Shown: positions 22,846 to 35,203, counted from the first letter of the stretch. The stretch: 64,000 nucleotides of DNA from Actinernus sp. WN-2022 (GCA_030867875.1 JAOWCC010000577.1:80457740-80521739), one strand, 5' to 3'. Made by a program: numbers and translations. The notes: a model not told the origin generated them from the letters alone.

Positions 22846-25478
22846 TCAGAAATCGCTGTTTTGTAGATGGACTAGGCACAGCCATAATATGGGAAATCGA
22901 GCTTTGTAGATGGACTATCCACATCCATAGTATGAGAATCACGCTTTGTAGGTGGACTAGCCGTATTTATATTATGGGAAATCACGCTTTGTAGATGGAC
23001 TAGCCGTACTTATATTATGGAAAATCACGCTTTGTAGATGGACTAGCCGTACTTATATTATGGGAAATCGCGCTTTGTAGATGGATTAGCCACAGCCATA
23101 ATATGGGAAATCGCGCTTTGTAGATGGACTAGCCACAGCCATAATATGGGAAATCGCGCTTTGTAGATGGACTATGCGTACTCATAATATGGGAAATCCG
23201 GCTTTGTAGATAGACTAGCCGTACTCATATTATGGGAAATCGCGCTTTGTAGATGAACTACCCACACCAATAATATGAGAAATCGCGCTTTGTAGATGGA
23301 CTAGGCGTACTCATAATATGGGAAATCGCGCTTTGTAGATGGACTAGCCACATCCATAATATGGGAAATAATCGCGCTTTGTAGATGGACTACCCACAGC
23401 CATAATACGAGAAATCGCGCTTTGTAGATGGACTAGGCATACTCATAATATGAGAAATCGCGCTTTGTAGATGGACTAGCCACACTCATAATATGGGACA
23501 TCGCGCTTTGTAGATGGACTAGCAACATCCATAGTATGTGAAATCGCGCTTTGTAGATGGACTATCCACAACCATAATATGAGAAATCGCGCTTTGTAGA
23601 TGGAATAGCCACAGCCATAATATCGGAAATCGCGCTTTGTAGATGGACTAGCCACAGCCATAATATGGGAAATCACGTTTTGTAGATGGACAAGGCACAG
23701 CCATAATATGGGAAATCGCGCTTTATAGATGGACTAGGCGTACTCATAATATGTGAAATCGCGCTTTGTAGATGGATTAGCCACATCCATAATATGGGAA
23801 ATCGCGCTTTGTAGATGGACTAGCCACAGCCATAATATGGGAAATTGCGCTTTGTAGATGGACTAGGCGTACTCATAATATGGGAAATCCGGCTTTGTAG
23901 ATAGACTAGCCCTACTCATATTATGGGAAATCGCGCTTTGTAGATAGACTACCCACATCAATAATATGAGAAATCGCGCTTTGTAGCTGGACTAGCCACA
24001 GCCATAATATGGGAAATGGCGCTTTGTAGATGGACTAGCCACAGCCATAATATGGGAAATCACGCTTTGTAGATGGACTAGCCACAGCCATAATATGGGA
24101 AATCACGCTTTGTAGATGGACTAGCCACACTCATAATATGGGACATCGCGCTTTGTAGATGGACTAGGCGTACTCATAATATGTGAAATCGCGCTTTGTA
24201 GATGGATTAGCCACATCCACAATATGGGAAATCGCGCTTTGTAGATGGACTAGCCACATCAATAATATGAGAAATCGCGCTTTGTAGATGGACTAGGCGT
24301 ACTCATAATATGGGAAATCGCGCTTTGTAGATGGACTAGCCACAGCCATAATATGGGAAATCACGCTTTGTAGATGGACTAGGCACAGCCATAATATGAG
24401 AAATCGCGCTTTGTAGATGGACTAGGCGTACTCATAATATGGGAAATCCGGATTTGTAGATCTAGATAGACTAGCCGTACTCATATTATGGGAAATCGCG
24501 CTTTGTAGATGGACTAGCCACATCAATAATATGAGAAATCGCGCTTTGTAGATGGACTAGGCGTACTCATAATATGGGAAATCGCGCTTTGTAGATGGAC
24601 TAGCCACATCCATAATATGGGAAATAATCGCGCTTTGTAGATGGACTACCCACAGCCATAATATGGGAAATCACGCTTTGTAGATGGACTAGCCACAGCC
24701 ATAATATGGGAAATCACGCTTTGTAGATGGACTAGGCACAGCCATAATATGAGAAATCGCGCTTTGTAGATGGACTAGGCGTACTCATAATATGGGAAAT
24801 CCGGATTTGTAGATAGACTAGCCGTACTCATATTATGGGAAATCGCGCTTTGTAGATGGACTAGCCACATCAATAATATGAGAAATCGCGCTTTGTAGAT
24901 GGACTAGGCGTAGTCATAATATGGGAAATCGCGCTTTGTAGATGGACTAGGCATACTCATAATATGGGAAATCGCGCTTTGTAGATGGACCAGGCATACT
25001 CATAATATGGGAAATCGCGCTTTGTAGATGGACTATCCACATCCATCATATGGGAAATCGCGCTTTGTAGATAGACTAGCCCTACTCATATTATGGGAAA
25101 TCGCGCTTTGTAGATAGACTACCCACATCAATAATATGAGAAATCGCGCTTTGTAGCTGGACTAGCCACAGCCATAATATGGGAAATGGCGCTTTGTAGA
25201 TGGACTAGCCACAGCCATAATATGGGAAATCACGCTTTGTAGATGGACTAGCCACAGCCATAATATGGGAAATGACGCTTTGTAGATGGACTAGCCACAG
25301 CCATAATATGGGAAATCAGGCTTTGTAGATGGACTAGGCACAGCCATAATATGGGAAATCGCGCTTTATAGATGGACTAGGCGTACTCGTAATATGGGAA
25401 ATCGCGCTTTGTAGATGGACTAGCCACTCATAAAATGGGACATCGCGCTTTGTAGATGGACTAGCCACATCCACAGCA
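22846..25478. repeat. 43-bp tandem array in the left TIR, about 61 units
   Basis: The repeated core is GGGAAATCGCGCTTTGTAGA followed by TGGACTAG and a variable 8-bp block (for example CCACAGCC, GCGTACTC or CCACATCC) before ATAATAT. Spacing is 43 bp across most units, with a few 3- or 6-bp insertions. A multi-unit segment at about 23893-24020 is repeated at about 25063-25190, 1170 bp away. Confidence 0.95.
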
Positions 25479-25823
25479 AGATGCATTTCGAGTTCCTTTT
25501 TGATAACTTAACGGATACCTTCTTTGCTAAATAAATATCTTCTGTTTTGGGACTACAAAAATCTCCGTATTTAAATTTATCTTTCTTTAATTAGTCTTTT
25601 TGTGTCTTGTCATATGTTTATAGCATTTAGTGTGAAGTTTTTATATTACAAGTACCGTTCTTACTATGTTTCGAACACATAAATCGATATAAACCAAACA
25701 TTCCAAAAGGGAAATAAATAAGATATATGCTGTTCCGTAAAATCTGATCATGAGGTCTATACAATAATTGCCTTTCAGATTTTAGTCTCTCGAAGAACGT
25801 TAGAAACGTTGACTCGCTGCAAG

Positions 25824-27813
25824 ATGCAAGCTACAGCTAAATATTTTACAGCACTTATGCCAAAGGAAACTATATACCACATGGATTCAAATGACTGGAA
25901 CACGCTTAAACCAAACGAAGAACGGAGGAATAAGTTAGCGCCTATTTGGACGGATGTTTTATACAAATATGTCAAACAGTGTAATCCGTATTGTCCTATT
26001 TCATTTAAATGGCACTCACCCAAGACGTACGCGTCCAGGCAAAAAGATGGAGAGTAAAGCTTCATCGCTAATGGCGTTTGTCGTTTTGATACTTGCCCTG
26101 TTAAATGTAGGATATACATGAAAGCTGTAGACGAGGAGTCAAGACAAATACATGTATGCTTTGAGGGCTCTGTTTTGCACGATGCGTCAGTAAGAAGTGC
26201 ACGCTACATCAAGGGCGAAAAAAGAAAAGAAATAGTTGACACGTTTGCAGAATCCTCGAAAAAGCCATCTGTGTTCTTTAATGAGAAAACAGATATGCTA
26301 CAAGATAAATGCATTGCTGGTGGCAATTGGACGGGCATAGGATCCAGTGATGACGTGGTCAAAAAAATATCCAGCGAGGCCAGGAAAAAAATTCGATTGA
26401 GTACTGATGTCGTAGAATCCCTGAAGCTAATAAAGTCAAATATCGAAAGCGAGGATAGCTCGAGTAAAAAGGCAAAGGTAAAGGGTTACATACAATACCT
26501 TGGTGTGGATCCGCTTGAAATCCATTTGTGGACAGAGGGCCAAGTTCGTCTGTGGCACGACCTCTGCTATAATGATGTTTCATTTTTCGACGCAACTGGA
26601 TCCGTAATAGCGGACTGGAATGGACGCCGAGTATTATACTACGCATTAGTTGTAAGAAGTCCGGTCGAGGGCCATCCCCCTATTCCGGATGCAGAACTAA
26701 TAACAAGCAAGCACGATGTTCCAACCATTCAACACTTTTTACAGTGTTTTAGGCATGCGGAGGGTTTGATATTTGGACACAGCAAAGTTCGAATTCCTTG
26801 TCAAATCAATGTGATCAAGGGAGGGCAATTTTAATGGCTTGTCTACAGGATATAAATAAAGAGACTATGTCACTGTTTTTAGATAGAGCATACAGGATAG
26901 TAAGAGAACATCACACTCAGGCCGATCTTCAACGCATGACCCCACATTTCTGTTGTAGCCATTTTATGCGAAGGGCACACGAAATTTGTAAAAGAATCTG
27001 TTAAGATTCTATTGACCGGTGGTACAAGTTTATGATGTATGCCGTATCTCTTTTGGTGAATGCTGCGACATTCGAAGAGTTCGAAAACACTTTGAGAGAC
27101 GTTTCATTGATATTTCTATGCAAAAAACTAAATAGCATATTGCTTGATGCATATTGTAGGGTTAAAAAGAAAATTCAATGTCTAAATAAAAGGGAAGACG
27201 AAGAAATTAAAGCCACTATAGACGACGCGTCAAAACAGAAGCCTTCCATAGATTTTCTCCGTCGATTCAGAGCAGACAAAGCAAGGTCCATTTGCTTCCT
27301 ATTTAGAAAAGGTAATAAAAGAGGAAGAAGAAAAGACGAAATCTATCAAGTGTAAAAATGCAATCAACCATGGTTATGCTCCAGATTTACTAGATTTTCT
27401 CAAGACCAAAATGGCTACTGCACCGTTGTGGAGTGCATTTTTCTTGCAGCTGGCGAATAACAAGCGACCGACAACTAAACCGACAATCCCCCGCTATAGA
27501 ACGCAAAAGTCTCATTCTGCAAGAACAGAGGGGCAGATAGAAAAATTATATGAAGTTACTGAAACACGACGACTTTCAAGGAAAAAGGCACTTGAGAGTA
27601 AACGAGTTTGTTGGCATGCAAAGGCAATTTTTAAGAGCTCGATGCCGAGTTTTTGGAGACAGCTTACACAGGGCGTCGTTGCTTGATAATTTTTCGGAGA
27701 AGAAACAGAGGAAGAGGAAGAAGCCATCCGAAGAAGACGATATTAGTGAGTTTTCCGGTTCAACTGAGAAGTGGAACAAAAAGGTTAAAACCTTAGGCTC
27801 GCCCGATAAATGA
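25824..27813 (+). pseudogene. DDE-type transposase (Mutator-like), broken
   Basis: Reading begins near ATG 25824. An N-terminal zinc-finger-like region (CNPYC..FKWH, then CRFDTCPVKC, about 25976-26110) is split by an in-frame TAA at 26055-26057, with the same frame open on both sides. A basic REKR-type region follows, then a strand with LCYNDVSFFDATG (about 26565-26600), a candidate first catalytic Asp. A frameshift near 26800-26834 leads to NQCDQGRAIL, a candidate second Asp, and to HFCCSHFMRRAH (about 26944-26980), the Cys/His helix seen in MULE-type transposases. More damage follows: TAA at 27002-27004, a shift near 27300 and another near 27560-27680. The protein would have cut and joined the element ends. 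The superfamily call rests on the 9-bp target duplication as much as on the motifs. Confidence 0.6.
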
Positions 27814-29151
27814 CACGGTGTTTATCAGCAACCTCCAGCTAAACCACTTCCAGAATTTCCTACCAAAGGTGCTACAAGAAAGGCTAAAAAACCCAAACCC
27901 CAGTCGACAGGTACTCCTTCAATAAAAAAGCAACCCGTTTCAACGGCCAGTAAAGAAGTAGAAGCTAAGCCACTTCCATCGAAATCGCAAGGGCTGAAAA
28001 GAGTAAAAAAGTCGACAAGTGAAAATGTTTCAACTGGCAGCGCAAAAGTAGCAACTAAGTCTGTCATCAAGCACCACAAAGACTGAACCACGTCAACATA
28101 ACTCAAAGAAAGAACTCGGAAGAATAGGAATTACAAACGTCTATAACAATTGCTGGTTGAATTCTCTTCTTCAGTGTCTTGCGGAAACTTCAATCATGGG
28201 AGTGGAAACTGAACAACAAGAAAAGTATTCTTTCTCTTCTCTTTTAAGTATGGCATTAAACAGACTTAACAAACGCTCTCCTAGCAATAAAAGTCCATAC
28301 GATCCTGGTGAGCTTCTTGACAGATTAGAGACGGATGGTTTTCTCAAGGGAATGCAACATGACGTCCACGAAGCATTCACAAAAATAATCGATAAATGCA
28401 CTAGCGAGCAAAGCTTAGAAGACTTCGTCAACAAATTCTCAGGTACAGTTAGTTACACGACAACTTGCGTCTCCTGTGGAAAAACAAGAGATGGCACCCA
28501 CACAGGTTCGACTCCATAGCAGTTGAAATCCCACGTAAGGGACTCCGCGCAGAGGTCACTGTGTTGGACTGCTTGAGGGAATATCTTAAAGAGGAGGTGT
28601 TAACGGGAGATAACAAAGTGTTTTGTGAGCGGTGCGGCGAGAAGAGAAGTCATCTGCGAAAAGGAATGTTCTCTCGCCCCCCTGAATATCTCGCTGTAGT
28701 AGTAAAGAGATGGAAGCTCGGAAACAACCAGAAAGATTGTTCTCCAGTCTCTGTTGATGAGGTTGTAGATTTGAATTCGTTATCACATCCCAATGCAGGC
28801 TGTCCTCAATACAAGCTGAGTGGTGTAATACTTCACAAGGGGTCATCCATAGATCAGGCCCACTACACTGCACTCAGAAGGCCAAGTGATTTCAACTCGT
28901 TATTGTTATGCAATGATGTAAAGGTGGAAGAGAAAAATAACTCATTTCTACTGAAAAGGAGCGTCAAGAGGGAAGTGTATATGTTATTTTACACTCGGAT
29001 AAAAGAAGGAAAACAGAAGCAACAACTATATACTTGTACTCCTGACGTGACATTTAACGAAAATGAAGACAGCAATATGGATTCTTTGAAGTTTTGTGAA
29101 ACGCAACGAGAAAATAACAAGACACCTTCAGTTACAGGAGAGGGTAATTGA
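27814..29151 (+). pseudogene. Ubiquitin-specific-protease-like domain (peptidase C19), broken
   Basis: A Lys/Pro/Ser-rich linker (27820-28090) leads, after a frame change, into a recognisable USP fold. The Cys box reads GITNVYNNCWLNSLLQCL with the catalytic Cys codon at 28151-28153. Two CxxC zinc-finger pairs follow (CVSC near 28470 and CERC near 28625). The His box reads SSIDQAHYTALRR with the catalytic His codon at 28861-28863. One frameshift near 28465-28519 separates the Cys box from the His box. USPs remove ubiquitin from proteins. The domain is shorter than cellular USPs and lies downstream of the transposase inside one transposon, so it probably was a domain of the element's own polyprotein. 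Confidence 0.75.
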
Positions 29152-30235
29152 ATCGTCAAGCTTGCACGGTTTCTCCCAAGGCTTCTTAGACTCAACAACT
29201 GCCGACAGTATCGTTTCCATTATTTCCGATATTCAAGTGCGAGGCAACGATATCAGCACTTTAGAATATCCAGAAGAAGTAAATGATGTTGTGATGTTGG
29301 CATATTTAAAACTAATCGCCACAGACGCTGCAAATAAAGGGTACGATGTGAAGGTTTACGACACCAATTTTTTCAGCAAGCTATCTGACATCCTCTCCAA
29401 GGACAAGAAAGACGCGTCTTCCATGGTGCGGATTTGTGGATAATTTCACCGCAAGTGTGACCTGACCAATAGCGATTTCTTAGTCATTCCTATTCACAAC
29501 CCAGGTCATTGGAAAATATGTTTGGTCGACCTGCCACAACTAAGAATAGTGGGATATGACTCATTAGTAAATACCTGTCTGGAAGACACAAAGAAGATAA
29601 AGTGCTACTTAAAAGCGATTTCCCTCTTGAGAGGATATGGACACTTTTTTGAGGGATTTTGTAAGACCACTGATGCATCGTTTCCACAGCAAGAAGACCA
29701 CGTGAGTTGTGGAGTATTCTCATTGCTTTTTGTACGACAATATATTCTAAGAAATTGTTTGAAATTAGAGGAAAATCAGGAACACATAAGAAATGAAATG
29801 ATTGAGGAACTCATCCACAAGAGATTGTCAACGGTTGCAACATTAAAGAAAGAGAATTGTTCTATTGTCATACAGCCGCCAAGCAGGAAGGAGGGAGAAA
29901 TTGGAATCCAGTGCACTATAAAGGTCTTAGTAAATTGTCCTTTAAAAGTAAACCGCTATGAATGGAAAAAGGAATCTCAAGATGGCAACATCATCTCTGT
30001 GGGAGAAAACGCAAATATGTTAACATTCAAAGTCTGCAATGCATCCAAAGCTTCCTATTTTTGCGAAATAATTACGACAGAAGGACCGATTCTCAAATCG
30101 AACTATTGCATCTTCAATCCGATCGATAAATGTGAAACGTCATTTCAATGGAGAATTATAAATCTACTAAGTGATTGGAAAAGAAATGGAAACCAAATAG
30201 AGGACACAGAAAGGTTTGTCGGGAAGAACATGTGA
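29096..30235 (+). pseudogene. Ulp1-like SUMO protease (peptidase C48) with Ig-like segment, broken
   Basis: One frame runs 29096-30235 with a single in-frame TAA at 29441-29443. The Ulp1 catalytic triad is visible: His in NPGHWKICLVD (codon 29507-29509), Asp in VGYDSL (29558-29560) and Cys in EDHVSCGVFSL (29708-29710), with the oxyanion Gln in the FPQQ segment near 29687. Ulp1 enzymes cut SUMO or ubiquitin-like tags. After it, about 29860-30110 resembles an Ig-like domain, with a Cys near 29906, a Trp in YEWKK near 29960, and a second Cys in SYFCEI near 30060. The frame overlaps the end of the preceding USP frame. The Ig call is by pattern only. Confidence 0.7.
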
Positions 30236-30570
30236 TATATCAAGTGCTTTGCCAGATGGGAAATATCAACGTCATCAGGCATACCACAACTTCGGAAAGT
30301 CCAACTTCGCTAAGTGCAGAACACGCAAAGTGTTGAGCCTAAAGTACTTCGGAGAGGAAACGCTATATAATATACAATCTTCCCTTCAACATCAGCTGTT
30401 TGAAAGTTATTGAAGACGAAGCCAGCATCATGATTTCGATGTCTTTAGCAGTCTTCTCCCTGAGTTGGTCGATAACAAAGGAAAAAGCATAACGTCCGAG
30501 TATATAATCGACGTCCTTGTTCCAGAACTGTTAACAAAGTTCATTGTTGATCATGAACAATGTTCCTACG
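30216..30570 (+). pseudogene. C-terminal conserved fragment of the transposon protein
   Basis: Another frame (stop at 30413, then open again) encodes a Cys/His-bearing piece and ends with a helical stretch (HHDFDVFSSLLPELV, then EYIIDVLVPELLTKFI). The frame runs directly into the right 43-bp array. It probably formed the end of the element's large protein; no domain name can be given. Confidence 0.45.
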
Positions 30571-32461
30571 ACAGAGTACGGCTAGTCTATCTACAAAGCC
30601 GGATTTCCCATATTATGAGTACGCCTAGTCCATCTACAAAGCGCGATTTCCCATATTATGGCTGTGGCTAATCCATCTACAAAGCGCGAGTTCCTATAAT
30701 ATAAATACGGCTAGTCCATGTACAAAGCGCGATTTCCCATATTATGGATGTGGATAGTCCATCTACAAAGCGCGATTTCCCATATTATGAGTATGCCTAG
30801 TCCATATATAAAGCGCGATTTCCCATATTATGAATATACCTAGTCCATCTACAAAGCGCGATTTCCCATATTATGAGTACGCCTAGTCCATCTACAAAGC
30901 GCGATTTCTGATATTATGGCTGTGGCTAGTCTATCTACAAAGCCGGATTTCCCATATTATGAGTACGCCTAGTCCATCTACAAAGCGCGATTTCCCATAT
31001 TATGGCGGTGGCTAGTCCATCTACAAAGCGCGATTTCCCATATTATGGCTGTGGTTAATCCATCTACAAAGCGCGATTTCCCATAATATAAGTACGGCTA
31101 GTCCATCTACAAAGCGCGATTTCCCATATTATAGATGTGGCTAGTCCATCTACAAAGCGCGATTTCCCATATTATGAGTACGCCTAGTCCATCTACAAAG
31201 CGTGATTTCCCATATTATCGCGGTGGCTAGTCCATCTACAAAGCGCGATTTCCCATATTATGGCTGTGCCTAGTCCATCTACAAAGCGTGATTTCCCATA
31301 TTATGGCTGTGGCTAGTCCATCTATAAAGGGCGATTTCCCATATTATGGCTGTGGCTAGTCCATCTACAAAGCGCGATTTCCCATATTATTGATGTGGGT
31401 AGTCCATCTACAAAGCGCGATTTCCCATATTATGAGTACGCCTAGTCCATCTACAAAGCGCGATTTCCCATATTATGGCTGTGGCTAGTCCATCTACAAA
31501 GCGCGATTTCCCATATTATGGCTGTGGTTAATCCATCTACAAAGCGCGATTTCCCATAATATAAGTACGGCTAGTCCATCTACAAAGCGCGATTTCCCAT
31601 ATTATGGATGTGGCTAGTCCATCTACAAAGCGCGATTTCCCATATTATGAGAACACCTAGTCCATCTACAAAGCGTGATTTCCCATATTATCGCGGTGGC
31701 TAGTCCATCTACAAAGCGCGATTTCCCATATTATGGCTGTGCCTAGTCCATCTACAAAGCGTGATTTCCCATATTATGGCTGTGGCTAATCCATCTACAA
31801 AGCGCGATTTCCCATATTATGAGTACGCCTAGTCCATCTACAAAGCGCGATTTCTCATATTATTGATGTGGGTAGTCCATCTACAAAGCGCGATTTCCCA
31901 TAATATGAGTACGGCTAGTCTATCTACAAAGCCGGATTTCCCATATTATGAGTACGCCTAGTCCATCTACAAAGCGCGATTTCCCATATTATGGCTGTGG
32001 CTAATCCATCTACAAAGCGCGAGTTCCTATAATATAAATACGGCTAGTCCATGTACAAAGCGCGATTTCCCATATTATGGATGTGGATAGTCCATCTACA
32101 AAGCGCGATTTCCCATATTATGAATATGCCTAGTCCATATATAAAGCGCGATTTCCCATATTATGAATATACCTAGTCCATCTACAAAGCGCGATTTCCC
32201 ATATTATGAGTACGCCTAGTCCATCTACAAAGCGCGATTTCTGATATTATGGCTGTGGCTAGTCTATCTACAAAGCCGGATTTCCCATATTATGAGTACG
32301 CCTAGTCCATCTACAAAGCGCGATTTCCCATATTATGGCGGTGGCTAGTCCATCTACAAAGCGCGATTTCCCATATTATGGCTGTGGCTAATCCATCTAC
32401 AAAGCGCGATTTCCCATATTATGGCTGTGGCTAATCCATCTACAAAGGAGCGATTTCCGAT
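30571..32461. repeat. 43-bp tandem array in the right TIR, about 44 units
   Basis: The same unit as the left array but inverted (TCTACAAAGCGCGATTTCCC). A segment at about 30660-30960 is repeated at about 31993-32293, exactly 1333 bp (31 units) apart. The array is about 17 units shorter than the left one. Confidence 0.95.
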
Positions 32462-32911
32462 ATTATGGGTGTAGTTAGTTCACGTAGTCGCGTGGTATAT
32501 GACGTCATCACATTTGATTAGCGTATGATATAGGTGTTTGATGATTTATCAATATTTGATAATTTCAGGTCTGTATTAATGATACTTCGTACTATTATTA
32601 CGAATATTCTTTACTGTCACGTGATCTATGACGTCATCACATCTGATTAGCATATGAGTTTGGTGTCGAGTCATTAATGCGTCTACCATTAATTGAGTCT
32701 GTATTGGTTATATTCCTTGTAATATAGCTTATTTTCTCATGTGTCACGTGACCTATGACGTCATTTGTTTTGGTCACGTGATATTGTTTGTTGTGTGCCA
32801 CTTGTGTTTGTGTACACGTTTCGTGTTGATTGGATGCTTAGTTTCGGAGTTATGGACTGAAACGTTATTTTGCGAGTTGCCTGCTGAGTAGCCTGCTAAC
32901 TTCACTATGGT
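32462..32911. repeat. Right terminal inverted repeat, unique subterminal part
   Basis: Inverse of 22395-22845, with the same CRE-type and CACGTG motifs. It ends in CTTCACTATGGT, followed by the target duplication. Confidence 0.85.
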
Positions 32912-32920
32912 GATTTACGC
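32912..32920. repeat. Target-site duplication, right copy
   Basis: GATTTACGC, identical to 22386-22394. Confidence 0.85.
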
Positions 32921-33430
32921 CTCTGTAATGGTAGCGTAAAGACGACGTAAATATACACGTTACCCTTCTTTACGTAATTTTTACGTCTTCGTAAAGACGG
33001 TCTTTACGCAGCATTTACGGTGATACGTAAAGACAGCGTAGTGATACCCTTTAGCGCAGTGTTTACGTTATGCGTAAAGAACCGTAAACGTGCTCTTTAC
33101 AGAACTTTAAAATAACCGTAAATGTATGTAAATCAAAAATTTACGCAAACGTGACAAGCGTAAATAACCTTAAATATGCTCTTTACGGAACTTTACAATA
33201 ATCGTAAATGTGTGTAAATCCAAATTTTACGCAAACGCGACAAGCGTACGTAAATAGCCTTAAATGTGCCATTTACGGAACTTTACTATAACGTAAAACT
33301 ATGTAAATCCAAAATTTACGCAAATGTCACAAGCGTAAATAACCAATATGCTCTTTACGGAACTTTAATATTGCCGTCAAGCCATGCAAAGCTATGATTT
33401 ACGGGAACGTTCCAAGCATATGCTCTTTGG
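32921..33430. repeat. TTTACG-rich minisatellite
   Basis: Dense GTAAA/TTTACG words, with a unit of about 80-90 bp marked by CTCTTTACGGAACTTTA near 33091, 33180, 33269 and 33351. The unit decays to the right. A related TTTACGCA-rich stretch occurs at 40475-40625. Confidence 0.75.
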
Positions 33431-34700
33431 TGATTTTTTTTACTGCTTTTTAATTGAACGTGCCAAGCACAAAGGTTATTGAATTTGCCCTGTTACGAAT
33501 CTTTCCTGCCCTCATAAATTTTATGTAAGCAGAGATGAGCGGTTAAAACAAGACAAAAAAGATTTCTTAAATCAGGGAGGTGTTTCAATCACAGGCACAA
33601 GTGTAAAGATAAAACCACAAACAAGAAGGTATGATATAACCTGTAGTTTATTCCATCCCCCTAAATTTACATTATTTATAAATAGTGTTTTACTAAAAGT
33701 TAAATAAATTACTATATTTTAACTGTAACAACCTCATTTGATAATAAAATAGTTGTAAATAGCGGGACTTAGAAAGTGCAGTCTTTTTTCCATAGATTTT
33801 TTTTCTCAAGGTCAAATGTTATATATAACAACATGTACATATAAATATAAATATAAATAGTGGGATTTGAAAAAGTGCAGTCTTCATCCAATACAATTAA
33901 TATCAGAAATGCTTAACTGTAACAATCAATATTTTCTAACTTTTTTTTATGAATAAATAGCAGGGGCTTATATTTGAGAAAATACAACTTACATGTACAT
34001 GTACTGCAATACATTTTAATCATGTAAGCTCTGCAGTAATTCAAGTAACTCTGTATTTTCTCAAAACAAATACCCAGGCTTTATTTCAAATTTAGCCATA
34101 ATAATAATATGATAATAATTTTGTTGTTAAGAGCCTCATTTCTGAAATCCTCACTGGCTCAGGGAACCAGTAAAATTAAATACTAATTTCACACATGTTT
34201 TTGAAAGTTAATAAAAAATCTACCAAGTCATGCAGTAATCAGAGCAATAATTGTATCAACTTTGAAAACACAAGTGAAATTAATCCTTTAACTCTTTCGG
34301 GTCCGATCGTGTGTGAGCTCAATTGGTGAAATCCTGAGTGCTAACTCAACCCTCCCCCCTCGGTTCAAGTTTGGCTAGCCCGGGGCAGTTAAATACTGCT
34401 GACCTTTTAAGTCGAGGGCTCAAACTTTCTCCACAATGCCATTCGGGTGAATTCTACGAACTGGTTGACGGTAGGTATTGCAACTTCTGTTGGGTTTCCA
34501 ATGAAATGTGGTCTAATTTTGGAGAAAAATGCCACTGTCAGAGAGTTTGAGGACATCATAAGTCTGAGGATGGCTGAAAAGTACTTGGTTTGCTTTTAGT
34601 AGGCCTTGTGAGGGAATTTCACAGCGTTTTTCCGTTGTGTTTATGCTTTCAGACACAGGAAAAAATTCTTCAATGAAATCCTTGAAATCCTGCAGTTGGC
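33431..34700. other. Intergenic, AT-rich, minor repeats
   Basis: A 28-bp direct repeat (AAATAG.GGGA..T then AAAGTGCAGTCT) occurs at about 33757 and 33857. No gene is supported; short frames at 34338-34758 have no recognisable motif. Confidence 0.35.
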
Positions 34701-34704
34701 AGTC

Positions 34705-35203
34705 TTTTACCCCTGCCATAATATGGGAAATCGGGAATTTTGGATGGAGTAGCCACAACCATAATATGAGAAATCGGGCTTTGTAGATGGACTAGGCGTA
34801 TTCATAATATGGGAAATCGCGCTTTGTAGTTGGATTAGGGATAATAATAATATGGGTAATCGAACTTTGTACATGGATTAGGCATACTCAAAATATGAGA
34901 AACCGCGCTTTGTAGATGGTCTAGCCACAGCCATAATATGAGAAATCGCGCTTTGTAGATGCACTACGCGTATTCATAATATGGGAAATCGAGCTTTGTA
35001 GATGGATTAGGGATAATAATATTATGGGAAATCGAACTTTGTACATGGATTAGGCCTACTCAAAATATTGGAAATCGCGCTTTGTAGATGGACTAGCCAC
35101 ACCCATAATGTGAGAAATCGGGCTTTGTACATGTCATCACATCTGATTAGCATTTGAGTTTGGTGTCGAGTCATTAATGTATGCGTCTACCATTAATTGA
35201 GTC
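34705..35203. mobile_element. Deleted relative of the Mutator-like element, left part
   Basis: About ten diverged 43-bp units (34716-35130) in left-array orientation join directly to right-type subterminal sequence (ACATCTGATTAGCAT onward). That sequence is interrupted at 35204-35209 by the Polinton-like insertion. The rest of this terminus continues at 40215. No coding region remains. Confidence 0.75.

Larger units (their letters stand above)
22395..32911. mobile_element. 10.5-kb Mutator-like DNA transposon carrying protease domains
   Basis: The element starts ACCATAGTGAAGTTAGCAGG at 22395 and ends with the exact inverse at 32911. It is flanked by a perfect 9-bp target duplication GATTTACGC (22386-22394 and 32912-32920). 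Terminal inverted repeats of 2.3-3.1 kb consist of about 450 bp of unique subterminal sequence plus a 43-bp tandem array. Internal genes in order are a DDE-type transposase, a USP-like domain, a Ulp1-like domain with an Ig-like segment, and a conserved C-terminal piece, all broken. A 9-bp duplication and very long inverted repeats point to the Mutator (MULE) group. Zisupton/KDZ-type elements are an alternative. Confidence 0.8.

Noticed and set aside
22846..25478. Regular spaced repeats that could be taken for a CRISPR array
   Set aside because: Units are contiguous 43-bp satellites with only an 8-bp variable block, mirrored at the other end of a transposon in a eukaryotic context; there are no spacers and no cas genes.
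30571..30671. Extension of a transposon protein frame into the 43-bp array
   Set aside because: The array translates by chance for a few units; it is more likely that the natural stop was lost than that the satellite is coding.
32921..33430. TTTACG repeats as a possible telomeric array
   Set aside because: The unit is about 80-90 bp and degenerate, unlike the short TTAGGG repeats of animals.
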